64,000 nucleotides of DNA from Chamaelirium japonicum (lineage: Eukaryota > Streptophyta > Magnoliopsida > Liliales > Melanthiaceae), in the NCBI GenBank assembly GCA_947650365.1, contig CANTAL010000145.1, positions 32,501-96,500 on the forward strand, read 5' to 3'. Within the stretch, counting starts at the first letter, position 1. Each line of letters begins with the position of its first letter. A program made the position numbers and the translations under genes. This document shows positions 43,240 to 55,753 of this stretch, one piece after another. Below the pieces are notes generated by a model. That model was not told the origin of the DNA, did not search any database, and saw only the letters and a program-made list of their open reading frames with translations.

Positions 43240-46187
43240 AGACTAACATGTTGATGGCCTATGGGCTATAAAACATATCGAGCAGTCGAGATTTTTGATG
43301 ATGCAACTTTGAGCATCATGCTGAGTTTGTACGACAAGAGATACACTACTGAGCTTTTAGTCGAGAGGGATTGTCGCCCATATGTTTCACAGCTGCCAGG
43401 AAGAGTTGGAGAATTTTCACAGATGGTTGATTTGAATGAAGACTATACCCCTTTCGGTCATACCCCATGTGTAGTTAAGGAAGCGACATCATCAGAGGGG
43501 TTGTGTCCAATTGATAATCCCTAATCCTCATCGTAAGAATAATTTTAGATTATATATATTTACTTGAGTTAATAAAGCATCTATTAAGTCATAATAAAGC
43601 TTGTTGTGTAGGCCTCCATCACCATAATTTTTTAAACAATGTGTGCCATTGGATATGAACATCACATATATTTTTGGTGGAGGAGATGCCCTTTCCACAA
43701 CTTTGGATCTTCCAGATCTGTATGGATACGACCATACTTGGTAAATACAAATTAATCTCTAAAGATAATTATCGTTGTTTTTTATCATCATAGTCAATGA
43801 AAATGAAACTTTATACATGTAATTCTTATAGGTATTCTCAGGACCAAACTGTTGATCGTGTCGGTACATCTAGAGCAACCAATCAGTACGCAGCGAGCCC
43901 CTCTAGAGTTGTGGATCCTTATCTGCATGACCCTTCTAGAGTTGAGGATCTCAGTGTGAGAGGCACTTATGTGGAACATGATCTGACAGTTGATACTCGG
44001 GCCGTATTAGAAGATGATTTAGATGATGGTGATGTTAATGTGGATGATGCATACATGCATCAAACAAACATTGGTTTTGGGGGTAATGATGGATTGCAGA
44101 ATGTCACTGTGGTTATCGTTGATGAAGATGATCAACTGATCCACGATGCCGCTGCAAACAACGAATTTGTAAAGCTTAATGAAGAGGTAGATCCACTAAC
44201 AAAGCAATGTCCAGTGGGTGAATTTGTTATACCGGACATTTATGAGAATGAAAATTGGATCAATCAAACTACAATGGAGGATGTGCACGGTCATGCAGTA
44301 GATGAGTCCGGAATGCTTGGTTGGGTAGACCGTATATTTGATAACAAGGATTCTCTATATAGAGCTTTGGCAGAGTGGTCTATTAAAAATAGTGTTCAAT
44401 TTACTGTAGATCATTCTTCAAGAACAATATACACGGTAAAGTGCATGCATCATATATGCCATTGGCGGGTACACGCATCAGTCCCTAAAGTTAGATCATA
44501 TTTCCAAGTCAAGAGTTACAGTGGTGACCACTTATGCAGTAATCCTACTTTGCTATCGGATCATCGACAGGTCAGCTCAAGGTGCATATGTAGCTTGATT
44601 TTACCCACATTGAGGACAAAGATAAGTATTTCTCCTGCAGAAATACAAGCGAGAATTTTAGGCGAGTTAAAAGTTAATATTGCCTATACAAAGGCTTTGA
44701 AAGCTCGGGACATGGCGTTAAAGGCAATCTACGGAGGGTGAGAGCAATCATATGCAGATCTACAAAGATTCTTGAATGCTCTAGTGGGGTTGAACCATGG
44801 ATCTGGTTTCGTCTTTGATGTAGAGTGGCCTAGAGGTGGAGTACAGCGATTTCGCCATGTATTTTGGTCATTCAGCCCTTGTATAGAGGGATTTAAATTT
44901 TGTCGACCAGTGGTTAGCATTGATGGTACATATCTCTACAGGAAGTACATGGGAGTCTTGCTTGTAGCGACCAGTATTGATGCAAATAGTGGTTTGTTCC
45001 AAATTGGGTTTGCATTAGTGGAAGCGAGAATGCTAATAGCTGGACATGGTTTCTGGGTCTTCTAGAGGAGAATGTTACACGTGGGAGGCAAGGGTTGTGT
45101 ATCATCTCAGATCGAGAGAAGGGTTTAATTGATGGAGTTTGGAATGTTTTCCGACCTCAGTATGGACATGTTCATCGGTATTGTTTGAGGCACATTTGGG
45201 CCAATGCAAGTAAAAAAGATTTACTGACCATATGATTACTGAAGGACAAGTTTTATGCATTAAGGTCCCAAACTAATATTTTTGAGTTTGACAGGTTACT
45301 GAAGGAGATCACAGATATTGTTCCTTCGATGGCGCAATGGATAGATGCGATTGGACCTCGTGAACTCTAGGCACATGCATATGATAGTGGTAGGCATTTT
45401 GGAATAATGACAACCAATCTATCAGAGAGTTTCAATTCTATATTATTGGGTTGTCGGTCGTTGCCTGTTATTGGACCTCGTGAACTCTAGGCACATGCAT
45501 ATGATAGTGGTAGGCATTTTGGAATAATGACAACCAATCTATCAGAGAGTTTCAATTCTATATTATTGGGTTGTCGGTCGTTGCCTTTTATTGCATTGGT
45601 CGCCACTACATTCAACCATTTGAACAAGTTTTTTGTCGCACGACGAAAGCTTGGTTAGAGATGCAACAACCTTTGACACCCAGTAAGGAAAAAGAAATCC
45701 GAGGGATGATGCGCATAGCCAGGGGTCAGAGGGTCTAACAATTTTCCCCAAATGAATTTGAGGTGATAGCTTTCAATGGAAACCAGTATACGGTTACTTT
45801 AGATGGGACACGAACCAAGTGCTCTTGTAACTGGATTCAGTTGAAAGGGATTACGTGCTCGCACGCAATTGCGACTTGCAGTAAAGTGAATCTAGATCAC
45901 TATACTCTATGCTCTGTGTGGTATCATACTGAAAACTACAGAAGTGCATATTCATTCTTTTGTTATCCGATTCCTGATAGACGGTTCTTTCCAGAGCATA
46001 TTGGTCCACCAATGATACCTCCCAATACAAGGAAGCCAATGGGTCGGCCTAAATCTAGAAGGATTCGCATGGATATGGATGTTAGGGAAGGACAAAGGTC
46101 AATAAAGTGTAGTAGGTGTAAACAGACAGGGCACAACCGGATAATATGTAGACAACCACCTCCAGTGGTACATCCACAAAACCAATA
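43240..46187 (+). pseudogene. MuDR-type MULE transposase (mudrA-like), broken
   Basis: An N-terminal frame (43,261-43,524) is followed by a long frame (43,797-44,741) with an acidic region and the MuDR DNA-binding domain (IFDNKDSLYRALAEWSIKN, then HICHWRVHAS). The MULE transposase domain follows (about 44,760-45,350): HVFWSFSPCIEGFKFCRPVV, then SIDGTYLYRKYMGVLLVAT. A 120-bp duplication lies at 45,351-45,590. The C-terminus has a SWIM zinc finger (CSCNWIQLKGITCSHAIATC) and a CX2CX4HX4C knuckle (CSRCKQTGHNRIIC), ending at 46,187. Frame breaks at 44,741 and 45,065, stops (for example TAG after GPRE-L), and missing terminal repeats show that it is dead. Confidence 0.85.
45351..45590 (+). repeat. 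120-bp in-frame tandem duplication in the MULE transposase
   Basis: 45,351-45,470 and 45,471-45,590 are nearly identical (for instance both contain 'gcacatgcatatgatagtgg' and 'ttgtcggtcgttgcct'). The unit is 40 codons, so the frame is kept. The same TAG stop is in both copies, so the gene was already dead when it duplicated. Confidence 0.9.
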
Positions 46188-48938
46188 GGTAAAGTTTTCA
46201 TTTAATATCAGAGTAAACTATTGGGGACTTCTCTGTTCTTTATTTTTACTAATTTATACTTCTGGGTGGATAAATATAAGAATTGGGTGGTCATACATAA
46301 ACAAGTTAGATGCCCCATAATTCGATCTGTTCAAGGATGGTATACATTTTCAATTGAAAAATAAGCAATGTGGGTAGTAGATTAGAAATAATCAAGAGGG
46401 GCTAGTATATCTGAGAAGAGATAAAAGAATGGTAGGTGTTGGGTTGTAGTACATATCCCAAAGATTTAGACTTTGATAATCACCTTGTGAAATAATTGTA
46501 CCGACCGACGTGTAATCGATGAAGTTGAAGAATAGAGAGTCCCTAGCTCCTAATTAATCTAATAGGATGAGATGTTTTGGCAAAGGTTTCCTTGTATAGC
46601 ATGACAAGCGTGTCTGGACAATGTCCAATTCAAAAACCCTAGCCTGTTAGGAAGTTTTATCAAAGAATGAAGCAAACTAAGTGATGCATTTGTACTTCCT
46701 ATTCACTATTTTTCATTAAATAAGCTTTTTTGCTTTTAGTCCATAATTATTCATTATGAGACAACTTTATCCTCTCTTCCAATTATCTATGCATTTTATA
46801 GGCAATATGTTTCCATTGCTATTACAATACTCGTTATTTCCCTTACACAAAGGAAGGCGCTTTGTCTTAAATGCAACCTAATGTAACAAGGGAAGTAGTC
46901 AAACATCGATCTTTTAACTCTATTGTAATTTCTTGGATATGCTATTAAAAGAATGACATTTATGTTTTTGTCCACTTATATTTCCTAATTTTCTTCAAAT
47001 ACTGATAAAACATGCATGGAAGAGGCGATGGCCCAGTCAATGTTACAAACGTTTTAGGTTAGGAATTCGTGAAGTGTGATTTTCTGCGCGCACATTTGGA
47101 ATTGGAATCTTTTCTTCTAAAGAGAGTATATTTCCCGCTATCTGCGTCCCTCGTTATGTGTGCAAAAGATATGTCCAAAGTGTTAGTAGAAAACAAGTAG
47201 CTTATTGATGTTCCTTCGAGATAACCATATTTTGGACCGACTGGACTTTTCTAAGTCATATATGAGCCCTCTGCCAATTTGAATCAATCATTGGAAAGTA
47301 CCACATTTCCTCTCAAATTGCTACAAGAACTAACTGTTGATTGGAAACTAATGGCGGAGAACGCTATAGTTTTCAATCGATCATTGAATAATAAGTGGAA
47401 CTATGAATAAGTCATTTATGCACTGATCAAAAGTGAAAAATTATTTGATTTTGCTTTATATCTGCCATACTCCTGTTACACATCATGGTAGTTGAGTTGA
47501 ACTTTGTTCGTTCATCATGGGTGGTGTATTACACCATTCATTTAGTAGCATGTTCTTCTAGACTATGTTGATATTTGATACTTTGATCCAATTTGTAGTA
47601 GCATGTAGCATATTATAAATTCCTAGTTTCTAGTAGTCTTGTTTTATCACTTCTATCAAATTCACTTCCATGAGCACTAAAAATGTGTAGCTTTCCCACC
47701 GTCTAGCACAATTTGTAGTAGCATGTAGCATATTTAATTAAGAAGCCAATCGCCATCTACTTTGACAACAACAAATGTGGCTTAATAAAGGACAGTACCG
47801 TGATACATTGCTTTGTCAAACAATTTTCTCGAAATCATTCACCAAGTCATTGACTGTGATTCTTTAGTATTCATGCAGTCTCTGAGCCTTAAATTCGTAC
47901 CTAACTGACTTTGTGCTGAAGGAATAGCCAAGTGGTCAGTTTCTGTACAGTGGTAATAGAAAGGAGTGGCTTTGCATCTACCTGAAAAGGTTCTACACCT
48001 AGTTTTTTGGAAAGGTAGGTACTACAACTATAACCAAGGCTGGGGGGGTGGGAGGCTGATTGGCTATGGCTTAGGGGTTGGGATATATGCAGGACGTATG
48101 TATACATACATACTTACTAATATCCTCTTGCTGTATTGTTCTGTTTTGATGGCGTGGCAAGTAGTTGAACAGTCTGCTACTCTGCAGGCAATCAACCATT
48201 GCAACCATCTTTGCTAGATATGCAGAGAGATACATGAACTATGTCAAGGAGGTTCCTCTATATCAGTGTGGAGCCAAATGTTGTTTGATAGAAGGGTAGA
48301 TCTGAGCCTACGACTCTTCTCCTCTAATAATAATACATGTGTTTATTTATTTACTTTGAAGGGTAGATCTGGGCCCTGCCAGCAGGGCATGGGACTGGTT
48401 TGTCGTCCAAATGGTTTGGCTCAGCCATACCAATAAAAATCGGATGATCACGATCACGATGATGATGATTTTGAGAGAACAAATACCATGTTAGACCCCA
48501 ATGAAGATAACCAAATTCTATTGTGGCAGGATCAACAATAATACATTTTTTGCTATTTTCACTATATTTTAGAGGGCTGATAGTATCATGGTTCCTTCTT
48601 ATTTAGCAATGATAGTATCATACTACTTTTTTTTTTGGCAGTTTGTGCACATATAGACTTGATCTGGTATTTGTCCGAAATTCAAAATTTAATTCCTTGG
48701 TTGTGACACAACCGAACCCTACTCTTTGAATCACGGTTATTAACTACGTTCACCGGATATGACATTGCATGGAATCTTACAATATGCCATGAGAAATTTG
48801 ATTTGCTTGAATATGCCCATGCTGTTATTATTTTTATTTGCAAGGCTACTATTTTGTTGCTAACTCAGAAACCTGGTGTTAAATAATGAGATATCAAGCT
48901 ACTTTGTTCTCTAATGAGTATGATACTATTTTGTTTAG
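46188..48938. other. AT-rich sequence without a recognised gene
   Basis: No coding signal could be supported. A 25-bp repeat (caatttgtagtagcatgtag...) occurs near 47,588 and 47,709. Confidence 0.4.
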
Positions 48939-50485
48939 ATGGATCTAGCAGGGCCGATTGATCCGTTAGTTCTGATAGAGCAGGATAAGCACCGATCATC
49001 TCAGATTGCCCTTGGACAGGTGAGTTATTTATTTGTTTATGACTATGACTTGCTTATTATGTTAAGATATATACTGATATCATGTTACACATGTAATTTG
49101 TTGTTTGCAAGGTCGTGCGGTGAAGATAGTTGAGCATCGCCGTCTCACACGGCCATGGACGGTGACCAACAGGGTGTACATGACTTAGTGAGTCAAGCTG
49201 GGTTTTACGAGTACTCCCGGCTCGGGTACGTTGTCCTCGATAGAGTGCTTCTAAATCTGCTTATCGAGAGATGGAGGAGGGAAACATCCACCTTCCACCT
49301 CAGGCACAGGGAGATGACAGTCACACTACACGACGTAGCAGTACTCACCGGTCTCCGAGTGGATGGCTTACCAATGATAGGGCCCACTCAGTACGCTTGG
49401 GAGGACTTGTGCATGGAGTTGGTTGGGGTAGCTCCTACCCATGACAGGATAGAAGGAGGGTTTGTCAGCCTGCTTTGGTTGCGCGGGCTATTCTCTGGGA
49501 TTTTCGAGGACACTGTTGGGGTAGTAGTGGAGAGGAGTACTCGTGCATATATCCTCCACGAGATAGGGAGCAGTCTTCTTCTCGATAGTAGTGGGAATAT
49601 GGTGCACCTACGGTACCTCTTTCTCCTCCGCGATTTTGATAGGTGTAGAGAGACAACGTGGGGTGCAGCGGCACTTGCACATTTATATCGGGAGTTAGGG
49701 AAGGCCTCCCGCAGTGGAAAGGCCGATTGTTGTGCTTTCATGACACTACTACAGGTAAAAACAATTTAAATTCAGAATTATACTTCTTCAATATTTATCT
49801 TGAATATTTACTTGAATATTTGATAGATTTGGTCATGGGAGCATCTTCATATCGGACGACCCGACGGAGGGCCCGGGCCGATCCTACCAGACGGGCCACT
49901 TGGATCCCAGTATTGTTATGCATTTACTATTACTCAGTGTTATATTTTAATTACTTATATAATGGCTGATGAAACTTTATATTATTTCAGGTGGTGGGTT
50001 AGTCACAGTAATGTGACTAACCCTAAGGGTACACTTGAGTTCTATGGGAATGAGCTCGATCACCAACTACAGTCGCAGGTACTAATTTATACTTCTAGGT
50101 GGTTAAATATCAAAATAAGCCCGATCATCATGTATATACTAATGCCTATTATACATGATGCAGGTGACCTGGGATCCATATCCAAATGTGACCCTTGGTG
50201 CCTTGCCTCAGATCAGCACTGAGGGTCAGGACATATGGCGTTCGAGGACACCACAGATTTGCTTCCAGATAGTTGAGATGCATGTCCCGGATTATGTTCT
50301 GAGGTAGTTTGGTTTCAGGAGACATCACATCCCAAACCCGGTAGAGGGTGTGGATCGGGTAGATGCATGAGGTCGGTCGACCCAGGATTGGTCTGTTTAC
50401 CACGCACGGTACATCACTGCTTGGGAGGTGAGGCGAGTCAAAATACATCACGAGCACGAGGGCGTGGACCCAGACCCATCACGAG
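48939..50485 (+). pseudogene. plant mobile domain (PMD, MAIN-like) gene, truncated
   Basis: Exon 1 (48,939-49,019) encodes MDLAGPIDPLVLIEQDKHRS and ends at a GT donor. Exon 2 (49,112-49,753) encodes KIVEHRRLTRPWTV, then YEYSRLGYVVLDRVLLNLLI, FHLRHREMTVTLHDVAVLTG, PTQYAWEDL and GAAALAHLYREL, the typical PMD order. Later exons give WSWEHLHIGRP, RWWVSHSNVTNPKGTLEFYG and WDPYPNVTL. PMD proteins occur in plant gene regulators (MAIN) and in transposons. A one-base shift after 49,112 and a TA insertion near 49,171 break the frame. The protein ends at the (TA)n tract at 50,486. The nearby MULE suggests a transposon-carried copy (inference). Confidence 0.8.

Positions 50486-50576
<91 letters not shown>
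50486..50576. repeat. (TA)n microsatellite
   Basis: About 45 uninterrupted TA units directly to the left of the first hairpin element. Confidence 0.95.
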
Positions 50577-50579
<3 letters not shown>

Positions 50580-51297
50580 GACGGGGAGCCTGGACCTCAG
50601 GTGCAGCCTCAACGCTGCACTAGGGCTCGGCATGGAAGCCACGTGTCCGCTCATCCGATTTCCCGTGCATTAATCCCGCCCAAACTGTCAGCAATAGCCT
50701 CAGCCGCCCGATCTTGTCCGCTGATCCGATTTCCGATGCACCATATCCCGCCCAAATTAGTTCAGCCGCCCGATCTGGTCGATCCAACGGATCGGATTCC
50801 ACCGGACCGGATCGGGCAGCTGTTACTGTGGCGGCCACAGTAACAGCACCTTTTTTGGTCCGGACGAATCCGGTCCGTTGGATCTGATGAATCGGGCGGC
50901 TGAAATCAATTTCGCGGTTACTGTAGCCGCTACAGTAACCGCGATAATGATTTCAGCCGTCCGATCGCCAGGATCGGACGGCTGAAAGCATTATCGCGGT
51001 TACTGTAGCGGCTACAGTAACCGCGAAATTGGTTTCAGCCGCCCGATTCATCAGATCCAACGGGCCGGATTCGTCCGGACCAAAAAAGGCGCTGTTACTG
51101 TGGCCGCCACAGTAACAGCTGCCCCGATCCGGTCTGGTGGAATCCGATCCGTTGGATCGACAAGATCGGACGGCTGAGGCTATTGCTGACAGTTTGGGCG
51201 GGATTAATGCACGGGAAATCGGATGAGCGGACACGTGGCTTCCATGCCGAGCCCCGGTGCAGCGTTGAGGCTGCACCTGAGGTCCAGGCTCCCCGTC

Positions 51298-51299
<2 letters not shown>
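50577..51299. mobile_element. large foldback (hairpin) element in (TA)n
   Basis: The left arm starting GGGGACGGGGAGCCTGG is matched in inverted orientation by the right arm ending CCAGGCTCCCCGTCCC. Near-perfect complementarity continues inward to a centre near 50,973 (gtccgatcgccaggatcggac). The left arm has about 65 bp not found in the right arm (near 50,718-50,782). Each arm contains smaller palindromes such as TTACTGTGGCGGCCACAGTAA and GCGGTTACTGTAGCCGC. There is no coding capacity. It is flanked on both sides by TA repeats, as described for the rice Micron family that targets TA microsatellites. Confidence 0.85.

Positions 51300-51335
<36 letters not shown>
51300..51335. repeat. (TA)n microsatellite between two hairpin elements
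   Basis: About 17 TA units. Confidence 0.95.
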
Positions 51336-51338
<3 letters not shown>

Positions 51339-51478
51339 GCTTGAATGCGGCATGCGGTGCGTGCGGCATCGCACCTCAGCCGTGTGATGCACGCGCTTCG
51401 TGCATGCGATGCACGCAGCAGTACATCACACGGCTGCGGTGCGATGCCGCATGCACCGCATGCCGCAGCATAGCATGT

Positions 51479-51480
<2 letters not shown>
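51336..51480. mobile_element. second, smaller foldback element in (TA)n
   Basis: The arms of about 60 bp (GCGGCATGCGGTGCGTGCGG... and its complement) are imperfectly complementary around a ~25-bp loop. It is rich in GCATGC/TGCATG/CGTGCG. It is flanked by TA repeats at 51,300-51,335 and 51,482-51,509. It is not similar to the first hairpin. Confidence 0.75.

Positions 51481-51481
<1 letters not shown>

Positions 51482-51541
<60 letters not shown>
51482..51541. repeat. compound (TA)n-(GA)n microsatellite
   Basis: TA units to 51,509, then GA units to 51,541. Confidence 0.95.
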
Positions 51542-51544
<3 letters not shown>

Positions 51545-51972
51545 CGGGGTATGAGCTGACAGCCCATTTTCTGATTTGGGCTGTCAGCTAACAGCCCTCC
51601 GATGATGATCACGGGCCGTCCATTTATAAAAAAAAAAAAATACACCCAACCACAACTCTCTCTCTCTCCCTATCTCTCGAGCGATCGGCACTCGGCAGCC
51701 CCCTCCCCGACGACGACCACTCCACCTCCAGCTCCCCCCTCCGGCACCGATCCCCTCTTCCTCTCTCTCGCGCGCGGTAGCGGCAGCCCTGCCCCCTCCG
51801 GTACCGGCACCGGATCCGGCCGGGGGACGGCGCGCCGCCGGGGTCGGAGGCGGGCGCAGCGCCGGAGGGAACCGGGGTCGGAGGCGGGCACAACGACGGA
51901 GATCGGTGCCGGAGGGGGGTGCTCGCGATCGGTGGTCGGAGGGGCTGCTCGCGATCGGCAGGGAGAGAGACA
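51542..51972. other. GC-rich segment with a short hairpin
   Basis: A perfect 12-bp inverted repeat AGCTGACAGCCC/GGGCTGTCAGCT (about 51,552-51,589) is followed by an A-run and a CT-rich then GC-rich part with imperfect 'gccggaggcgggc' repeats. Frames in all directions are low-complexity. No gene is supported. Confidence 0.4.
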
Positions 51973-51977
51973 GACAT

Positions 51978-54900
51978 TGTCACGCCCCGGATCCGACTAC
52001 ACGGGTAAACCCGTCAAACCCGGGGGTGATGGGGTTATAAGGGTAAGTCAATGTTGTAAGGTTGCGAGGTTGATTTTATTATTTAGTTATTTATTACTAA
52101 TTTATCATTAACTATTTACTAGTTAATAGGGGATGGCTTTGAGGAGAAGCCTACCAATAGCTTAGCCTTGAGGAAAGGCCTACCGGGCATGAAGCTTGAG
52201 GAGAAGCTTACCAGGGGAAATATCACTGATTCTGGCATTATTCAGAGCATCTAAAACATAGTTCCATAATTATTACATAACCAACTAGAAATAATAAAAA
52301 CTAGCTAATAGCTCTAGTGTCCTCTCTCGATAGCTATTTAGGATCCTCTAGGAAGCGTCAGAGAAGGATCTACGGTACCTGAAAAGAGTGTGCAATAACG
52401 GGGTGAGTTTACTAGGTAAACTCAGTGAACAGTTAACCCTAAAATAGCTAGGGTAAACCATAGTCATACTCTGCCCTTCTAGAAGTCTACGAGGGCGACA
52501 ACATACACATACATATATTGCAAATAAGCTAGTTTAGCTAGCTAATATGACAGTTCTACTATGGTACAACTACAACTAGTAAATGTAAGACAAATAATCA
52601 TCCAGATTAAAAGTATGCAACTAATCACCGAAGGTTAGTTCTACCTACTCCTAAAGTGAACCGACAGTTTTCTAACTGAGTCTGCCAACAGAACCTGGGT
52701 CCAAGTATCCTTGAAGAGCCAGAAATACCCATATGGCCATAAGGGGGCTTGGTCTTTCACCATGGGGCACTCCCGCCCAACTTGCTTCTTCGGGGTCATT
52801 ACCCAGGGGTGGACTACTAGGCCACTAGGGTCTTTACCGCCTGCCCAACCCTGTGACCCTACCTACTTGATTCGGATTATGCACAGGCGGTGGTTCACCT
52901 CCCATCCTGTGCACTCGGGTCCCCTACCCATGCTCGTGAGTAGTGAGTCTTCCCTCTGGGAAGAGAACCTCAACTGAGGAAGTACAATCACCAGTCTCTC
53001 CATTGAGACCACTGGTCTCTTTACCGAGACCATCAGTCTTCGTTGCTCAATAGCAACTGGACTGCACCATGCGACCCATGGTCACCAAACACCGTCATTC
53101 AACAGAATATTGATAAATAATCAGTACAAGTATCTATTTGTTTGCATGCATCCTAGTGTGAATCTAGGTTGAGTTAATCACCGTTACAGCTATCAAAATA
53201 TTACATGCATGACTATTCAGAGGTAAGGGATAGTATGCCCACCTCCCACATGCAGTACCGGTTTCCCGCCTGCATGCATTGGACATACTATGCCACATAC
53301 GGTTTTATTTATTATTTTACAGATACAACTACAATCTACTCTAACTAGAATAGAATTAATCATGTTCACCTGGAGAATAGCTCGGTAGTCCACGCTCCTC
53401 ACACCTATCGGTCCGGTGTACCGTCGAAGACGAAACTGACCATCATGGTTTAAAATATATAAGTTGTTACATCCATAATTTAGTCAAACTAGGGTTCTAA
53501 AAAGGTTGGTTTAGGTATGAGGGACCCATGGGATCCGGTCTCGCTCGAATCCGACTTCGGTCGGAGGTTTTAGGGTCGAACCGGTGAAAACCGGTCTATG
53601 ATCGGTTCAATAGGTTAAATTGCTTTCCAGGATACCAAACTAGGTTCAATACATCGGCATCGATGATCTGAGCACGATGCCACTGGTTTCGTCCAATTCC
53701 AAGATCGGACGGAGAATTGGCGGTCAAACCAAGGTGCACCAATTAGTTCAGGTTCATGAATAAAATGGGATACTAAATAATATAATTACTGTACTAAACT
53801 ATGGCCAAAATGTATAATTTTCCAAGCCGATCGTAATGCCACTGGTTTCGTTCGATTCCGAGATCGGACGAAGAAATGGCAGCTGAACCAATTCCTGGTC
53901 GGTTTAAGGGTCTGGTTCAGGTGAACCAGACCGGTTCACTGCTGGGTCGGGTCTGTGTTATCAGGTTGGGTCTGCGGGTCGGGTCTGGTCTGCTGTTCGG
54001 ATCGGGTCTACTGTGTACTTAAGGTGGGTCGGGTTGCTGTGTAGTCGGGTCGGGTCTGGATTCAGGGTTGAGTTATTAATGGGTTAATAACAATTCAAGA
54101 AATGACACCCTTGTCCTCTTCTTCTTCAACAAAAGAAAACAGAGGAATGGGTTCACTGTGAACCCATCACCTCGGCACCCTTTTCCCGACCTCTCCGCAT
54201 CGCCCGGTCATGTGGTTGTGGTCTCCTAGACACCCCGACACCGTCGGATTCGTTTGAGTCCGCTAGTGACCATTATGGGATCCCCACCCGACTCGTGGAA
54301 GAGGAAGAGAAGCCATGCATGGCCACGGGGTGCTCGGCTCCGGTGGCTTGGGGCGGCGCCGGTGGTGCCCGGCCGTTCTCCCCTGCGGGGAATACACGGG
54401 AGAAGGTAACATGCGTTCCATCGAAGCCCGAGAAGGCTTTGGCCGGAGGGGTCCGCGGGTTTTGGGTTTGGGTTTGGTTTTGCTCCGGCGATCGCCGGTC
54501 GAGCCTGGGGATTGGTCCTCCCGACGAGGACCGGAGGTGGGGTCGCGGTGGCGTTCACCCGAGTGGGCCGCGGCTAAGGTAGGAGAGGACCGTGCAGATG
54601 GGTTTGCGTCGCGGAGTACCGATGGGTCGCCGGTGGTTACAGCAAAGAAGAGAAAGGAGGAGGAGGGGAGGATTACCTGATGGGTTCGGGTTCGGTTTCG
54701 GAGTGGCTCGCCGCTGCGTGGATCGTCGGGCCGCTGCAACTCCTTCCCCTTCTCTTTTATCTCTCTCTCTCTCTCTTCTCTCTCTATATAACTCTCTCTC
54801 TCTCTTGGTTCTACCGTTCTCTTTCTCTCTCTAGATTCTTCATAAAGAGGGAAATGGCTGTTATGGTGGTCAAGAGGGTTGGGGGATCAGATTGTTAAGG

Positions 54901-55700
54901 CTACATGTTGTAATGGTTGTTAATTCCTAATAAACAGTAGGGAATGAATGAAGAAAAGATCCGGTTTTTCTCATAATTATTCCCTTTACTCCCCATCCGA
55001 TGTTAAAGTTTTAAATATCGGGGAGAGAGATCTAAGAGGTCTAAATCTAGCTACAATGTTAGGAAACCGGTCCTAGGTAAAGTCGGCTATGTTCCGGGCC
55101 CTGAACTGGACTCGGATGGAACCCAAATACGATTCGTTTACCTACCGGGCTAAAAAGAATAATTGGCCCTAACTCACAAACCGGAGGTCAGAATAGGGCC
55201 CGAAAGGGTTCGTTGGAAAGGTCTCGTCGACGTAAACACGTCGGCACTTGGTATATATTTTTCTGACTTTTAGATCTCCCAAAAAAAAAAAATACTCTAA
55301 AATTTAAAATAATAATAACTCATCATCCGGGTGTCGGATCGACCCTAGCTCAGGCTCGTTGAAAAGCTCTCTCAGAGCCTCACCCAACGTATCCAGCCTT
55401 GTTGTGATCCAATTAACCAAACTTCCGTGGTAAATAAAACAATGTCAAATATCAGCTAATTTATTGATATTCTAGGGTATAACTACCAAACAGCCGAAAC
55501 TAGCTGCGCATACACCCGATTACTGCACGGGACGCGCCATTGCGACCTGTTCGATGCCATAGCAAATGTGAATGTAAAATATTTTATGGGTTTACGGCTT
55601 ATTCTTCCAGAACAAGTCCAAAGAAAAGTCTGACTAAAAATGACAAAAATACCCAAGGCGAACTTTTATTATTCCCAAATTTAACACCACAGGTGTTACA
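51978..55700 (-). repeat. element D 3' LTR (3,723 bp)
   Basis: The plus strand starts TGTCACGCCCCGG and ends GGTGTTACA. The left flank is GACAT. It includes long stretches of open frame and a (TC)n tract at 54,762-54,835 that have no known protein similarity. 51,978-54,099 corresponds to 60,562-62,683. Confidence 0.9.
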
Positions 55701-55753
55701 ACCTACACACCTTAAAGAAATTTTCGTCCTCGAAAATTAGTTAGACTCAGAAA

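Noticed and set aside
50367-50843. Open frame with a long Tyr-Ile run
   Set aside because: It is the (TA)n microsatellite read through; only the upstream part, in another frame, is the plant mobile domain gene.
51602-52111. 169-residue Pro/Arg/Gly-rich frame
   Set aside because: It crosses into the element D LTR at 51,978 and is compositionally biased.
54226-54898. Several overlapping frames of 70-160 residues
   Set aside because: They lie inside the long LTR of element D and are low-complexity; no family resemblance.
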